The notes under the pieces are model-generated. The model made no database searches. It was not told where the DNA came from and worked only from the letters and a program-made list of their open reading frames with translations. A stretch of 35,857 nt of DNA, taken from assembly GCA_025774605.1 (NCBI GenBank), contig JALGVR010000035.1, forward strand, positions 1 through 35,857, read 5' to 3'. The DNA comes from a bacterium. Lineage in GTDB: Bacteria; Electryoneota; AABM5-125-24; Hatepunaeales; Hatepunaeaceae. A program made the position numbers and the translations under genes. Shown piece after piece: positions 1 through 10,500 of the stretch. Every line of letters begins with the position of its first letter. The first letter of the stretch is position 1.

Positions 1-1284
1 GTGATAAAAAACAGCCCTGTTCTGATCCGGCAGGCTTTCAGGCGGACGATCTTTGACAAGCCGCAATCCCTCAAGTCATTTACAGGATACCGGCGTTTTG
101 AGCGGGACGACGGGGTCGCCTGGGTTGACGGGCATTTCAGGCGGTTGGGGTTTTCCATCCGCCGTCGAGCAATCGAGGAAGGCACGGCACTGGCCGGTTG
201 TTCGGGCGGATTGTCACGACTGGGACCCCTGCTAAGTCACATCGGGATGCTGCTGTTGATCGTCGGCGGACTTGCAGCGTCCATCACAGGCTATCAGGCA
301 CGCGTATCCGGTGCGGCGGGCGACACGATCTCACGCCCGGAATGGGACTTTGATCTGCGCATCGATGATTTCAAGCTGGTCTATTATCCGATATCATTGA
401 ACCAGTGGGTGGAGCTGCCCGACGGGCACCGCGGCAGGGTGACGGAGATCCGACACGACAGCGCGCGCGTTGACCTGTCGAGCCATCCCGGGCTGCACGA
501 GAGCCGCTGGCTGCTTAGGGATTCCCTGAGGAATGATTTTGAAGTCTATCGGAACGGGCGGCTGACGCCCTACCAGGGAAACATACGCAGCTATATCACC
601 CGCGCCGAACTGATCAAGGACGGACAGCCGGTCCTTAAGAGGAAGATCGAGGTCAACCACCCACTTCGCTACGGTGGTTTTCGTTTTTACCAGACCAGTT
701 TCGAAGCCGGCGGCGGGAATATCGACGTCGATACGGTTGTTGTCCTGGCGGTCGGCGAAGACAACGACTCGGCGGTGGTTCGGCTGGCGGTAAGGGGAGA
801 GGCCGAAAAACTTCCCTGGGGGGATCTGAGTCTCAAGGCAGGCGAATTCTTTCCCGACTTCAAGCTCGACCGGAACATGCAGCCGTTTTCCGCGTCGGGA
901 GAATTGATCAATCCAGCCGTGCGGGTCACCCTCGTCGGGGGCGGCCGGGAGATCGGCGCGAAATGGGTGTTCAGCCACGATTTCGGCGGCATGGGCGGAT
1001 CGAACATGCCGCTTAAGCTGCGAATCGTTGACCTGACGGGTGTAAACTCAAGCCGTTCAGGTTATGCAACGATCCTGGAGGTCAAGCGCGATAGTGGCAG
1101 GTGGATAATCTGGATGGGATTTTTCTGCGTCACGCTGGGGCTTGTCCTGACATACAGCATGACCCATCGACAGGCGTGGGCTGTTGTTTTGAGGAAGCCC
1201 GAGGGGAGGGACGAGATTCATCTCGCGTACCGAAACTCACGAATCGATCACCGGACGCGGGATTATTTCGAGCGGTTGGATTAG
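1..1284 (+). CDS. resB: ResB-like cytochrome c biogenesis protein, probably 5'-truncated by the window edge
   Basis: 427 aa open from base 1; TM segment SHIGMLLLIVGGLAASITGYQ, ResB-like region HPLRYGGFRFYQTSF, and C-terminal TM WIIWMGFFCVTLGLVLTYSMTHRQAWAVV. Confidence 0.75.
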   Translation: MIKNSPVLIRQAFRRTIFDKPQSLKSFTGYRRFERDDGVAWVDGHFRRLGFSIRRRAIEEGTALAGCSGGLSRLGPLLSHIGMLLLIVGGLAASITGYQARVSGAAGDTISRPEWDFDLRIDDFKLVYYPISLNQWVELPDGHRGRVTEIRHDSARVDLSSHPGLHESRWLLRDSLRNDFEVYRNGRLTPYQGNIRSYITRAELIKDGQPVLKRKIEVNHPLRYGGFRFYQTSFEAGGGNIDVDTVVVLAVGEDNDSAVVRLAVRGEAEKLPWGDLSLKAGEFFPDFKLDRNMQPFSASGELINPAVRVTLVGGGREIGAKWVFSHDFGGMGGSNMPLKLRIVDLTGVNSSRSGYATILEVKRDSGRWIIWMGFFCVTLGLVLTYSMTHRQAWAVVLRKPEGRDEIHLAYRNSRIDHRTRDYFERLD

Positions 1285-1429
1285 GTGGCGCATGGTCACC
1301 CCCTCTGGTTGACAGCATTGAAAGATATTCAGGAAAAGAAAAAGATCAATAATACAGCAGTTCATAGGCGATAAATAAAACCGTTCCTATGATTGCAAAC
1401 ACAAGTTTATCAAGCAACAGGAGATGTAA

Positions 1430-3634
1430 ATGAAAAGCGGATTAACTATCCTTTTGGTAGCGCTTCTGATGATGTGCATGCTGCCCTCAAGCAGTATTGC
1501 CGCACAGGATGCTGGTCCAACAATAACCAGATCACATCAGGTCTCGCTCGTTGGAGACGCACTGGAAACCGAAGAAGCTGTCGGTCCGGTTCGTGACTGG
1601 GGAGAAGACTGGATCTTCTATGATGACGGGAACGGTCGATTCCTCCTGCACTGGGGTGATAATGAACTCTGGAGCAGAACGAGATTTACCCCGCCGGCCG
1701 ATTTCGTGCTGGAGGGCGTCAGGTTCCAGATCTCCAACGGCAACGATATCGATCCCGATGACGCACCATGTCGCGTCTACGTTTACAGCGAATTGGAAAA
1801 TATGAACCTCGATGAGATCCTCTGGCAGGGTGAAGCCGATGAGCTCCCCAGCAACGAGTGGATCGATGTCGAGCTCGACGAAGATGACTATCTGGAATTC
1901 GCCGAGGGGGAGAACTTCTCCATCATCTACGGCCCGGCGCCTTCGGGCGATCCCAATCAGGGCGCCCGCGGCTGGTGGAACAGCCTTGACGCGGCAACCG
2001 AGGTCCATCGCAGTTTCGTTGCGCAGGCACACGAGGAAAACCCTCCAACGAATCACGGCCAGGATTGGTTCGGTTTTGACTCCGACCTGTTGCTGCGAGC
2101 CAACGGCACCTTCCAGGACGAGTTCTTCGACGCCGGTGTCGGCGGGATGAGCAATGACTCCGAGATGTGGTTGATGTACCCGGGAACAGAACAGGTCTTC
2201 ACAGCCCTCATATTCTACGAAGGTCAGCCTGCCGATTTCGTGACCGTTTCCTTCAACGTATTCGACGTCGACGGCAACCCTTACTGGGATGAACCTGTCG
2301 AACAGATCCTTGAGGATCCCTTCGCCGATGTTGAACCCGGTGAGATGATCGAGGTCGAGTGCGACAGCGTCTGGATTCCCGGGGAAGCCGGAACATACAT
2401 CGCCAGAGCCGTCGTCACGATCCAGGACGATGCCAACGAGGACAATGACAGCTTCGGCCTGGAGCAGTTGGTCTTTGATCCGGAGGCGGAGGAACCGATC
2501 TGGCTCGGCTACTGCGACGAAACGTCGGAAACACAGTTCAGCGCCGCCGATGATGAGGGTTGGGCGGTCGCCTTCGCTCATCCTGGAGGAGACCAGTCAC
2601 TGTGGCTGGAGCGGTTCCGTTACTGGATGGACAACAGGGGCAATGATAATGCGGTTGAATGCCGTTTCCGCGTCGGAATAAACACCGACCGCGGCTGGGG
2701 ATGGTTGCTGGCTCAGACGTTTACCGCCGAAATCGCCGCTGATGAGGAAGGCTGGGTCGAGTTCGAGCTTCCCGAGGAGGAGCGGGATTCAACCAGCTTC
2801 TCGGAGGGTAGCGAACTGCTGGTCTCATACCAGTATTCCGGTCTGTCGCTGAAATCCGACGGCACGCCGCCCATCTCGGGCGTTAATCCGGACATGCCGT
2901 CGACGATGTGGATCACTGTTGAAGACGGCAACCGGGCAGGGCCGACCGAATCGGGTGATTACATGTGCCAGGTGCAGTTGGGCGTTTCCGATATCGCTCC
3001 CGACGGTCCCAATCTGCGCATCGAGCCGGATCCCGTCGAATTCGGCTGGGATCTCGATCTCGACACGCCGTACGCGGTTGAAGCCACATTCACCTCGTTC
3101 GGAACCGATCCCGTGACCATCAGGGCGATCCAGATCGCCGGTTCCGGCGTGGATTACCTCACGATAGATGAAGATCATACCGGTGAGTTCGTCATCGAAG
3201 CCGGCGCGGAAGAGACCATCACAATAACCTTCGAAACAACCGAAGACATTGACCTTGAAACGCAGTTGCGGGTCGTCAACGACGCGGTCAACATATCCAA
3301 CCAGTACCGCTGGGCGGTTCATGCTTCCACCAATCCCGGTGCTGTCGACGAAAACCATACGGGGATGCCGATGGAGTACGCCCTGTACCAGAACCATCCG
3401 AACCCGTTCAATCCCACGACCAGCGTGGGCTTCTCGCTGAAAGCCGCCGCTGACGTCAGGCTCAACGTCTACGACATGAGCGGTCGCCTGCTCAAGGAAG
3501 TGATAAACAGCCATCTGAGCGCGGGCTATCACAACGCTCAAATTGACGCCTCCGATCTTCCGGCGGGGATCTATCTTTATCGCATCAGCGCCGGTGATTT
3601 CACCGACACGCAGAAGATGATCCTGCTGAAGTAG
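1430..3634 (+). CDS. Secreted protein with C-terminal T9SS type A-like sorting domain
   Basis: N-terminal signal peptide MKSGLTILLVALLMMCMLPSSSIAAQ; C-terminus YALYQNHPNPFNPTTSVGFSL...LNVYDMSGRLLKEV...GIYLYRISAGDFTDTQKMILLK is the typical PNPFNP-type CTD. Confidence 0.85.
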   Translation: MKSGLTILLVALLMMCMLPSSSIAAQDAGPTITRSHQVSLVGDALETEEAVGPVRDWGEDWIFYDDGNGRFLLHWGDNELWSRTRFTPPADFVLEGVRFQISNGNDIDPDDAPCRVYVYSELENMNLDEILWQGEADELPSNEWIDVELDEDDYLEFAEGENFSIIYGPAPSGDPNQGARGWWNSLDAATEVHRSFVAQAHEENPPTNHGQDWFGFDSDLLLRANGTFQDEFFDAGVGGMSNDSEMWLMYPGTEQVFTALIFYEGQPADFVTVSFNVFDVDGNPYWDEPVEQILEDPFADVEPGEMIEVECDSVWIPGEAGTYIARAVVTIQDDANEDNDSFGLEQLVFDPEAEEPIWLGYCDETSETQFSAADDEGWAVAFAHPGGDQSLWLERFRYWMDNRGNDNAVECRFRVGINTDRGWGWLLAQTFTAEIAADEEGWVEFELPEEERDSTSFSEGSELLVSYQYSGLSLKSDGTPPISGVNPDMPSTMWITVEDGNRAGPTESGDYMCQVQLGVSDIAPDGPNLRIEPDPVEFGWDLDLDTPYAVEATFTSFGTDPVTIRAIQIAGSGVDYLTIDEDHTGEFVIEAGAEETITITFETTEDIDLETQLRVVNDAVNISNQYRWAVHASTNPGAVDENHTGMPMEYALYQNHPNPFNPTTSVGFSLKAAADVRLNVYDMSGRLLKEVINSHLSAGYHNAQIDASDLPAGIYLYRISAGDFTDTQKMILLK

Positions 3635-3658
3635 GGAATGATTAAAGCACTGTAAACC

Positions 3659-3701
3659 CTGAAGCCGGTTGGGATACCATACCCGGCCGGCTTCAGTTTT
3701 T
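3659..3701 (+). terminator. Rho-independent terminator
   Basis: CTGAAGCCGG-TTGGG-ATACCATA-CCCGG-CCGGCTTCAG followed by TTTTT, 25 bp after the stop of the 1430..3634 CDS. Confidence 0.85.
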
Positions 3702-3818
3702 GCATTTTCAGCGCAGGCTTGTCCCCAATCTCAATCGGGACATTTGACTTCTGACGAGGCGAGCTTCGTCACTCCTCGACCGCCAGAGTGTATAAGCTTA
3801 CATGTGCTCTGTAATTTT

Positions 3819-4009
3819 GTCATGCTGAACGTGTGAACCGCCTTTGCCATACTGAACGTGTAAACCCACTTTTATTATGCTGAATATGCAAACCACTTTT
3901 GTCATGCTGAACGTGTAAACCACTTTTATCATACTGAACGCATAAACCCACTTTTGTCATGCTGAACGTATAAACCCACTTTGTCATGCTGAACGTATAA
4001 ACCCACTTT
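3819..4009. repeat. Tandem array of about 7 units, 27-28 bp, consensus GTCATGCTGAACGTGTAAACCCACTTTT
   Basis: Unit starts read at 3819, 3846, 3874, 3901, 3928, 3956, 3983, then the palindrome at 4010. Confidence 0.85.
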
Positions 4010-4076
4010 GTCATGCTGAACGCAGTGAAGCATCTCATTGATTTAACGGGAGATTCTTCACTTCGTTCAGAATGAC
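4010..4076. repeat. Dispersed palindromic element, near-perfect inverted repeat (GTCATGCTGAACGCAGTGAAGCATCTC ... GAGATTCTTCACTTCGTTCAGAATGAC)
   Basis: About 27-bp arms matching at most positions around a 13-bp loop; a diverged half copy occurs at about 23547-23600 in this window. Confidence 0.85.
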
Positions 4077-4190
4077 GCGGCCTGCTAAACAGCTTTGACG
4101 CGGCCTGCTAAACAGCTATGACGCGGCCTGTTAAACCACTTTGACACGGCCTGTTAAACAGCTATGACGGGGCCTGTTGAATCGCTGAAT
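4074..4190. repeat. Tandem array of about 5 units, 23 bp, consensus GACGCGGCCTGYTAAACAGCTWT
   Basis: Unit starts at 4074, 4097, 4120, 4143, 4166. Confidence 0.85.
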
Positions 4191-4276
4191 GGTAAGTCCT
4201 TTAACGAAGCGGGCTTAATTACTCCGTAGTCCTCGGGGTGCAAAAATGAGTTGTCATACACAAAAGGGTAATTTTA

Positions 4277-5812
4277 GTGTTCAGGTCATTCTTGTCTGCA
4301 GTATCGATCTGTCTGATGCTGCTTTCAGGCTGCAGTTCGAGTCCCAGCGACCAGGGACCGGCTGACAACACTTACCAATATGAGCTGATTGCGCCTCGCC
4401 GGACGGTGACCGGACGATCCCTGCCGGTTGTCATACTCGCCGTTGACGTCAACCCGCGCACTACCCCAACCGTATCCCTTGTGATTTCATCATCATATCC
4501 AAATCAGGCTCAAGCAGGCGTCAAGGTCAAGCGCGGCTGCGGAAGCGTCACCCTGCGGCCCGATGTCGAAGGGAATATGCAGGTCAGTCTGATCAACCAG
4601 GCCGGTGGTGTACTGGCGGAAAGCGTGGTCGGGGTGATCGTCGACACCGCCGTCAGGGAGCTTTCGGGCGCGCTGAGCGGTGAAGATCTGAGCTGGGATT
4701 CCAGCGCCGTGATTCGAATCAGCGGGGATGTCTCGATCGGAGCGGGGGATATGTTGGAGATAGGCGCCGGAACAACTGTCGAACTTGGCGACCGCGTCAA
4801 CATCGACTGCAGAGGGAACATGATGTGCTCCGGTACGGTAGACGCTCCCGTACTGTTTACCGCGGTCGATCCCGGCCGTCCCTGGGGAGGCGTCTGGCAC
4901 CCTTCCGGCGATCATTTGTACAGTTATGTCTTCTTCACGGGCGGGGGCGGCGACAGCACCGAAGCCCTGGGTCATTCGGGCAGTCAACCGGTTGTCGGTG
5001 GCTGCAACAGCCGGATCGAGCTTGACCACGTCTTCATGCTCGACAACCCGGGCAAGGCATTCTACTTCGACAGTAACGAGTTCTCCCTGACAAACAGCCT
5101 GGTCTCCCGCTGTGACACGGGCGGCGAACTAAAATTCTCGCTTGTGACCGTTGACAACTGCTACTTCCTGGACATGCCCAACGACGACGGGCTGGAGGTC
5201 GACGACGATAATGACGCCATCTACGTGGCTCTTCCCTGGAGAGGTGGAGACGACTTCTCGGTGATCCGTAACAGCGTGTTCATCAGCGGAAAGGACGACG
5301 GCATCGACCACAACGGCGCCAACCTCAGGATTTTAAACTGCATTATTGAAGATTTTGACAACGAAGGGATCGCCGGTTCAAACGAGAACCACCTCGAGGT
5401 TTTCAACACACTGGTTCTTAACTGCGAACAGGGGATAGAGGACGGTTACGGAACGGCGGAGGTCACGGTCGATCATTGTCTGGTGAGCGGCAACGAAACC
5501 GGCTTCAGGTTTGGAGACTGGTATAGTCATCGCAGCAGCGACGGATACCTGATAATCCATAACTCCATATCGGTTTTCAATTCGCTGCACAACGTCTGGA
5601 ACTGGGATATGCATCTTGATGCGCCGCGCCCTGAGAGGATATCGATCGACTACTCGATCGTAAACGACCCGCAATATAACGACGGTGCAGGTTGCCTGAC
5701 GGGTGAGCCCGTCTTTAACGAGGATTACACCCTGACCGAAGAGTCCATCGGATATCAGGCTGCCGAAGACGGGCGGAGCATCGGTCTGCTCGAGTGGGGG
5801 GAAGAGGAATAA
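4277..5812 (+). CDS. Lipoprotein with right-handed parallel beta-helix repeats
   Basis: GTG start; lipobox CLMLLSGC; repeated short N/D-rich strands (LTNSLVSRCDTGG, VIRNSVFISGKDDGIDHNGANLRILNCIIEDFDNEGIAGSNENHLEVFNTLVLNCEQGIEDGYG). Confidence 0.75.
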   Translation: MFRSFLSAVSICLMLLSGCSSSPSDQGPADNTYQYELIAPRRTVTGRSLPVVILAVDVNPRTTPTVSLVISSSYPNQAQAGVKVKRGCGSVTLRPDVEGNMQVSLINQAGGVLAESVVGVIVDTAVRELSGALSGEDLSWDSSAVIRISGDVSIGAGDMLEIGAGTTVELGDRVNIDCRGNMMCSGTVDAPVLFTAVDPGRPWGGVWHPSGDHLYSYVFFTGGGGDSTEALGHSGSQPVVGGCNSRIELDHVFMLDNPGKAFYFDSNEFSLTNSLVSRCDTGGELKFSLVTVDNCYFLDMPNDDGLEVDDDNDAIYVALPWRGGDDFSVIRNSVFISGKDDGIDHNGANLRILNCIIEDFDNEGIAGSNENHLEVFNTLVLNCEQGIEDGYGTAEVTVDHCLVSGNETGFRFGDWYSHRSSDGYLIIHNSISVFNSLHNVWNWDMHLDAPRPERISIDYSIVNDPQYNDGAGCLTGEPVFNEDYTLTEESIGYQAAEDGRSIGLLEWGEEE

Positions 5813-5819
5813 ACCACGA

Positions 5820-7526
5820 CTAAAACAGGCTTTCCAGTCTGACGTGCAGCCGCGCATTTCGCAGCGGTTCGCCGTCCGCCAGCGCCATGTCCAGCCCCAG
5901 CTTCCCGGCTTTTGTCCGCATGATTGCGGTCACCCCGAAGGAAACCGGCGTCCTTCTCACCGGTTTAAACCTCGTGTCTTCTCGATATACGCAGCCCACA
6001 TCACCAAACAGACCGACGTACTCATCGCGATCCGGACGCCAGCGCAGCTCGACCGTTCCCCAACCCGCCCCCCGCGCCGGAATGGCGGATTCGGCGTAAC
6101 CCCGTACGGAGCCGATTCCCCCGAACCTGACCAGGTCTTCCGACACGATTCCGGCGCCGGAAACGTCACGGACGGCAAAGCGTTCGAAAAGCACTGCCCG
6201 ACCGATCAGGGGTTGAGCGGCTGACAGGGCTGCCGTCTCCCGTTTCAGATCAATACCGCGGGAATCGACACTCCCACCGCGCCTCCAGCCCGCCGCGGAG
6301 CTTATCTCCATTCTGTAGCCTTGCACGGGGTTCCACCTGTAGTCAAGCCGGTCGTAACTGATCCCTCCCTCGATCCAGATTGAGCGCAAGACCGTGTCAG
6401 ATCCCTGGATGTCACCGCCGCCGCCGATCCTCTCACTGGTCGCCGATCCCGAGAATATCAGTCGATCCGACGGCTCCCATTCAAGCCCGAACTTGTAGCG
6501 CGTTGCAGTGGTAAGCGTGTCCTCTGTCCAGTGTTCGAGTTCAAGGACGGCATGCCAGGGATGACTGAATATCCACGGCTCCCGGTAGCTGACCAGGATT
6601 CCCTTCCGGTCCGGGTCCAGCCCCAGCCACTCGAAATTCAGCTTCCTGCCGGTGCCGAGTATGTTGCCGAAATGAATCCTGACCTCTCCGGTCGGTTCGC
6701 CCAGCCCCGGCGCTGTCGACAACACTCCCGAAAGCCTGTTCACCCTTCGCTCCTTCACGGGGATCAGCAGGTTGACCAGACCTGATCCGGCTGGTTCAAA
6801 CCGTGGTGTGCCCACGAAATCCACAAACGGAAGCCTCTCAAGGCGCTTCACCGCCCGCTCAAGCTTCGTCCGGCTGAACGCTTCACGGCTGCGCAGCCTG
6901 CTTTCCAAGCGCAGCAGGCGGCTCTCCGTCACCGCGCCGGGGAACTTGATTCGCCTCAACCTGATGTATGAACCCCTATCCACCCTGAAATCAAGGTCTG
7001 TCCGGATTGACTCCGAACCCGCCAGCAGGCTGTCGGGAACCACTGTCACCCGGGCAAAGGGGAAGCCGGCGTCCGCCTGTTCGCCCAGGATCGCATCGAC
7101 GATGGATCTTATTTCGTATTCATTCAACCTGCCGCGCGATGAAACCGTCCGTCGATCGACACCGGATCCTCCTACCGTTCCCACGCGCAATTTCACCGGC
7201 TCGGCGGTCGAAATGAACAGATCGAGGACGTTACCCGGCAATTCGGAACGGTATACGACCGAATCGAGCCGCGCCAGCGGGTAACCCTCGAGGGCCAGCG
7301 CGTGATACAGTTTTTCAAGCGGTGCGGCCAGCTCTTCGATGTTGTGGAAGGTCCGTGATCCGCCGGACATCTCGCGGAGCCGTTCGTCGTTGTAATCGGC
7401 GCAGTGAAACACAACACGATCAGGCATGCGATCGTCAGACTGTGCAGAATCCGCTTTGTTCGGCGCTCCCGCGCTGAATAGGGCGAGGGTGATATACACC
7501 GATATTGTCAGTTTCGGCGAGATCAC
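5820..7526 (-). CDS. Omp85-superfamily outer membrane protein (BamA/TamA-like, POTRA plus surface-antigen barrel)
   Basis: FGGIGSVRGYAES contains the conserved VRGY motif; POTRA-like N-half; C-terminal Phe (LESLF). ORF track starts at 7583, but a GTG at 7526 (VISPKLTISVYITLALFSAGA signal peptide) overlaps the upstream stop as GTGA and is the more likely start. Confidence 0.8.
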   Translation of the reverse strand: MISPKLTISVYITLALFSAGAPNKADSAQSDDRMPDRVVFHCADYNDERLREMSGGSRTFHNIEELAAPLEKLYHALALEGYPLARLDSVVYRSELPGNVLDLFISTAEPVKLRVGTVGGSGVDRRTVSSRGRLNEYEIRSIVDAILGEQADAGFPFARVTVVPDSLLAGSESIRTDLDFRVDRGSYIRLRRIKFPGAVTESRLLRLESRLRSREAFSRTKLERAVKRLERLPFVDFVGTPRFEPAGSGLVNLLIPVKERRVNRLSGVLSTAPGLGEPTGEVRIHFGNILGTGRKLNFEWLGLDPDRKGILVSYREPWIFSHPWHAVLELEHWTEDTLTTATRYKFGLEWEPSDRLIFSGSATSERIGGGGDIQGSDTVLRSIWIEGGISYDRLDYRWNPVQGYRMEISSAAGWRRGGSVDSRGIDLKRETAALSAAQPLIGRAVLFERFAVRDVSGAGIVSEDLVRFGGIGSVRGYAESAIPARGAGWGTVELRWRPDRDEYVGLFGDVGCVYREDTRFKPVRRTPVSFGVTAIMRTKAGKLGLDMALADGEPLRNARLHVRLESLF

Positions 7527-10500
7527 AGGTTTGCCGTGAATTCGATCAATCCCGTGTTGCGCGGCCGGTTGTCGCCGCGCCACAAGCCGCGGAAATAGGC
7601 TGTGGCTGTGACATTGGCGCCAAGCCTGTAATCCACGCTTAAATCAAGGCTCCAGTTATTCCCGACAACCCAACTCCGCGCGAGGTCGTATCCGGGGAAG
7701 GATGAAGTTGAGGCGAGCCGGCGCCAGCCGCCTTCGATTCGCGCCGCTCCGTCGGATCCGATATACCAGGTCAGGCGCGGCGAGGCGCGCTGTTCTTTGA
7801 CCGTAACGTCCGAGATCCTGTCCGCGCGCCGCTCGAAACCGTACGTCAATCCATACTCGACATTATCATCCGGTCGTCTGAACGTCAGCTTCAGATCACC
7901 CCCCGTGCCGGTCACGTCGGATCTGGCTTCTCCAAGCGTGATGCCGTCTCTTCGGTTACGTTGCCAGGATGGTGCGAGCTGGAGCCTGAAGCCGCCGCCC
8001 GGCTTAAGCCTGACGCGAAACGAAACCCTGTCCAGGGTGGTGGTTTCGCCGCCGCCGGTCTTCCTGTCGCGGTTGATCTCGCGCTGCAGTGACAGTCTGC
8101 CGTCCCCCCCCGGGTTGCCCTCCAGGAAATAGATGTCCTCCAGCCATGATCGGCGGGCGTAGACAGCCTCCCGACCGGCGAATTCAGGCGGATAAAGCAG
8201 AAAAGCGCGCCACGGATCGGTCGATGTTGTGCTCAGATTGGCTTCGAACCTGCTGTTTACTCCTGTAATGCCAAGAGGATATACTTCCTTCTGGTCATTC
8301 CGCCGTCGGCGCGGGCTCCAGTTCAACTGTCCGGCAAAGTACACGCGGCTCACCCGTCGCAACGTGTCGGTCGTCGTCAGATAGAGATTGAAGTCGCCGT
8401 CCGGGTCCGGCACGTAACGATCCCCCTCCCGGCGATAATTGCCCAGCCCTTCACCGACATAGGCGGCGATCTGCGCGCCGGCGCGATCGTTGCCGCTGCT
8501 GAGATTGTAGTCGACCCGCAACTTCCACGGCGAACCGGGAGGCGACACCGTGGTCTCGAACGCCGCCGAGGTGGCGGTGACCGGCGCTTCGCGCGCATCA
8601 GAGTAGGTCTGGTGATACCTGAGCAGATCGATCGACCAGCCTCCCCAGCGATAACCACTGCCGCTCCAGTCCGCAGTCAGCGTGCGCGTGTCGGATCTGT
8701 GGTCAGCCCCGCTATCCGTCAGGGCATCATCACTCCGACTGTTGAAGCCAAGATGGATATCATGTCCGTCACCCGGTTTTATCCCCAGACCGATTTCACG
8801 TTCAAGATACCGGTAGCCTGAATTTGAACCCGATTCACTGACCCTGCGCTCTTCAGACCTTACCGAGCATGATGGCTGAAACGTCTCCCAACTGCTGCTG
8901 ACCCCACCGAACAGACCGGTACGAACGCTCTCCCTGTTTTCGGTGAGATAATCACCTTCCGTCCTGTCGATGCGGGAGGTCAAATCGAGGTGCGGCAGAG
9001 ACAAGCCGCCCGACAGGTCATAGCGCCTCCCTTCAAAGCCCCCGGCGCGCCTCAAAAAACCGGTTGCAGCGGAAAAGCTTGAATTTCCCGTCGGAGTTAA
9101 ATCGAGACCGGCATTATACTCGGTTTCGCTGCGGGTGGTGTCATCTGCGACATCCCAGCGGAACAGGTAATCGACATCCCTGCCGCGCGAGAGGGGATGG
9201 AAGTTTTCGTCCTCGCGGCGAACCGAAGCTGTAACCACGGGGGACAGACCGCCTCGCTGCATCCACGATCCGCGCCAGAGCCAGGCCGCGCCCTTGTTGT
9301 CATGGTCATCCAGATTGGAAAGCGTATTGCGATCGAAACTTGAGAGCGCGATTTCCCCGCCGATTTCCAGCCCGCCGCTGTTGAAGTTCGTTCTGACCGC
9401 GACGATCTCCGCCCTCTCGGGCAGCGGCAGATAACGGACCGGCGCCCAATCGCCCGAATCGGCACTTACCCAGCGATAGTAGAAGGTGTACAATCCGGCG
9501 TCATATTCGCGCCGGTAGCCGCCGCCGGGAAGCTGCGAGAACTCCACCTGCAGATATCCGGTCGGTCGTCCGAGTGAATCGGGTGGAGCGAAGACCAGCA
9601 CGCTGTCCCCGTCAACCACGCCCCAGACATAATCACCCCGACCCGGGCCCAGCGAATCGATGCCTGAAACCAGCGCCCCCAGCGGATCGTCGCCGGCGCC
9701 GGCAACCGCGCCGCGCCATTCATCCGTCCAGTCGAAGGCAAGCGGATTATCGTTGTCGCCACCCTCGACCGCCGCGGTGGCTGCGACCGACAGCCCGGCT
9801 GCGGACTCCCCCGGTGTTCCAGCGGTTGCCGCGTAGAGGTAGCGGGGATATCCTTCGTCGTTGTACTCGTATTCAACCTCGATCCGCGAATCGGAGCGAA
9901 TCGGGCGGCGCGGGTTGAATCTCAGACTCCCACGCGTGTAGTCTACGACATAATCCGCCCTGCCGCCACGTTTTAACCGCTCACCGTCGAGGTAGACCGT
10001 CTCCGATCCGGCTGATATCGTGATCCCCGATCTGCCGAAACGATCGGTGAGATAGTAGGGGCCCTGATCCCCGTCACGGCCGGGGAAATTGACGGTGATG
10101 AAGCTGTTGTTGCCGCCGACTGCAGCCAGTTCGCCGCGCAGAAGCGGACAGCTCGCCCTGAGGCTGCCGCCCTTCAAACTGCGTGAAAATGAACCATATC
10201 GCCCGTTTTCCCAGTCCAGATCAAGGTCGCCGAGACGGGCGAGGAAATGCCTCGCTTCAACCCGGAACAGCAACCGGTCAAGCTCCGCCAGGCTTGCCGA
10301 GGCGCCACCGGATGAGGCGGGCATGTTGCGGTCGTCCAGTACCGCATCCACCCTGATGTCGGAGGTCGGTTCGCCTGACAGCTCCAGGTGAAGCCCGGAA
10401 GTTACTCCGCCGGACCCACCCCGGTCGAATCGCACGCCGCGCGTTATGGTGCCCGTTCGACGCAGTCCCTTCCACGGCTTCAGCGGATTCAGGGGACGAC

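Noticed and set aside
1532-2581. 349-aa minus-strand ORF antisense to the T9SS-cargo gene
   Set aside because: Shadow ORF in GC-rich DNA; the plus strand has a signal peptide, CTD and terminator
2825-3541. 238-aa minus-strand ORF
   Set aside because: Shadow of the same well-supported plus-strand gene
3820-4038. 72-aa minus-strand ORF (MRCFTAFSMTKWVYTFSMTKWVYTF...)
   Set aside because: Translation of the 27-28-bp tandem repeats only; the apparent peptide repeat shifts frame with unit length and there is no independent coding evidence
3819-4190. Possible CRISPR array
   Set aside because: Short direct tandem repeats without variable spacers, centred on a palindromic element
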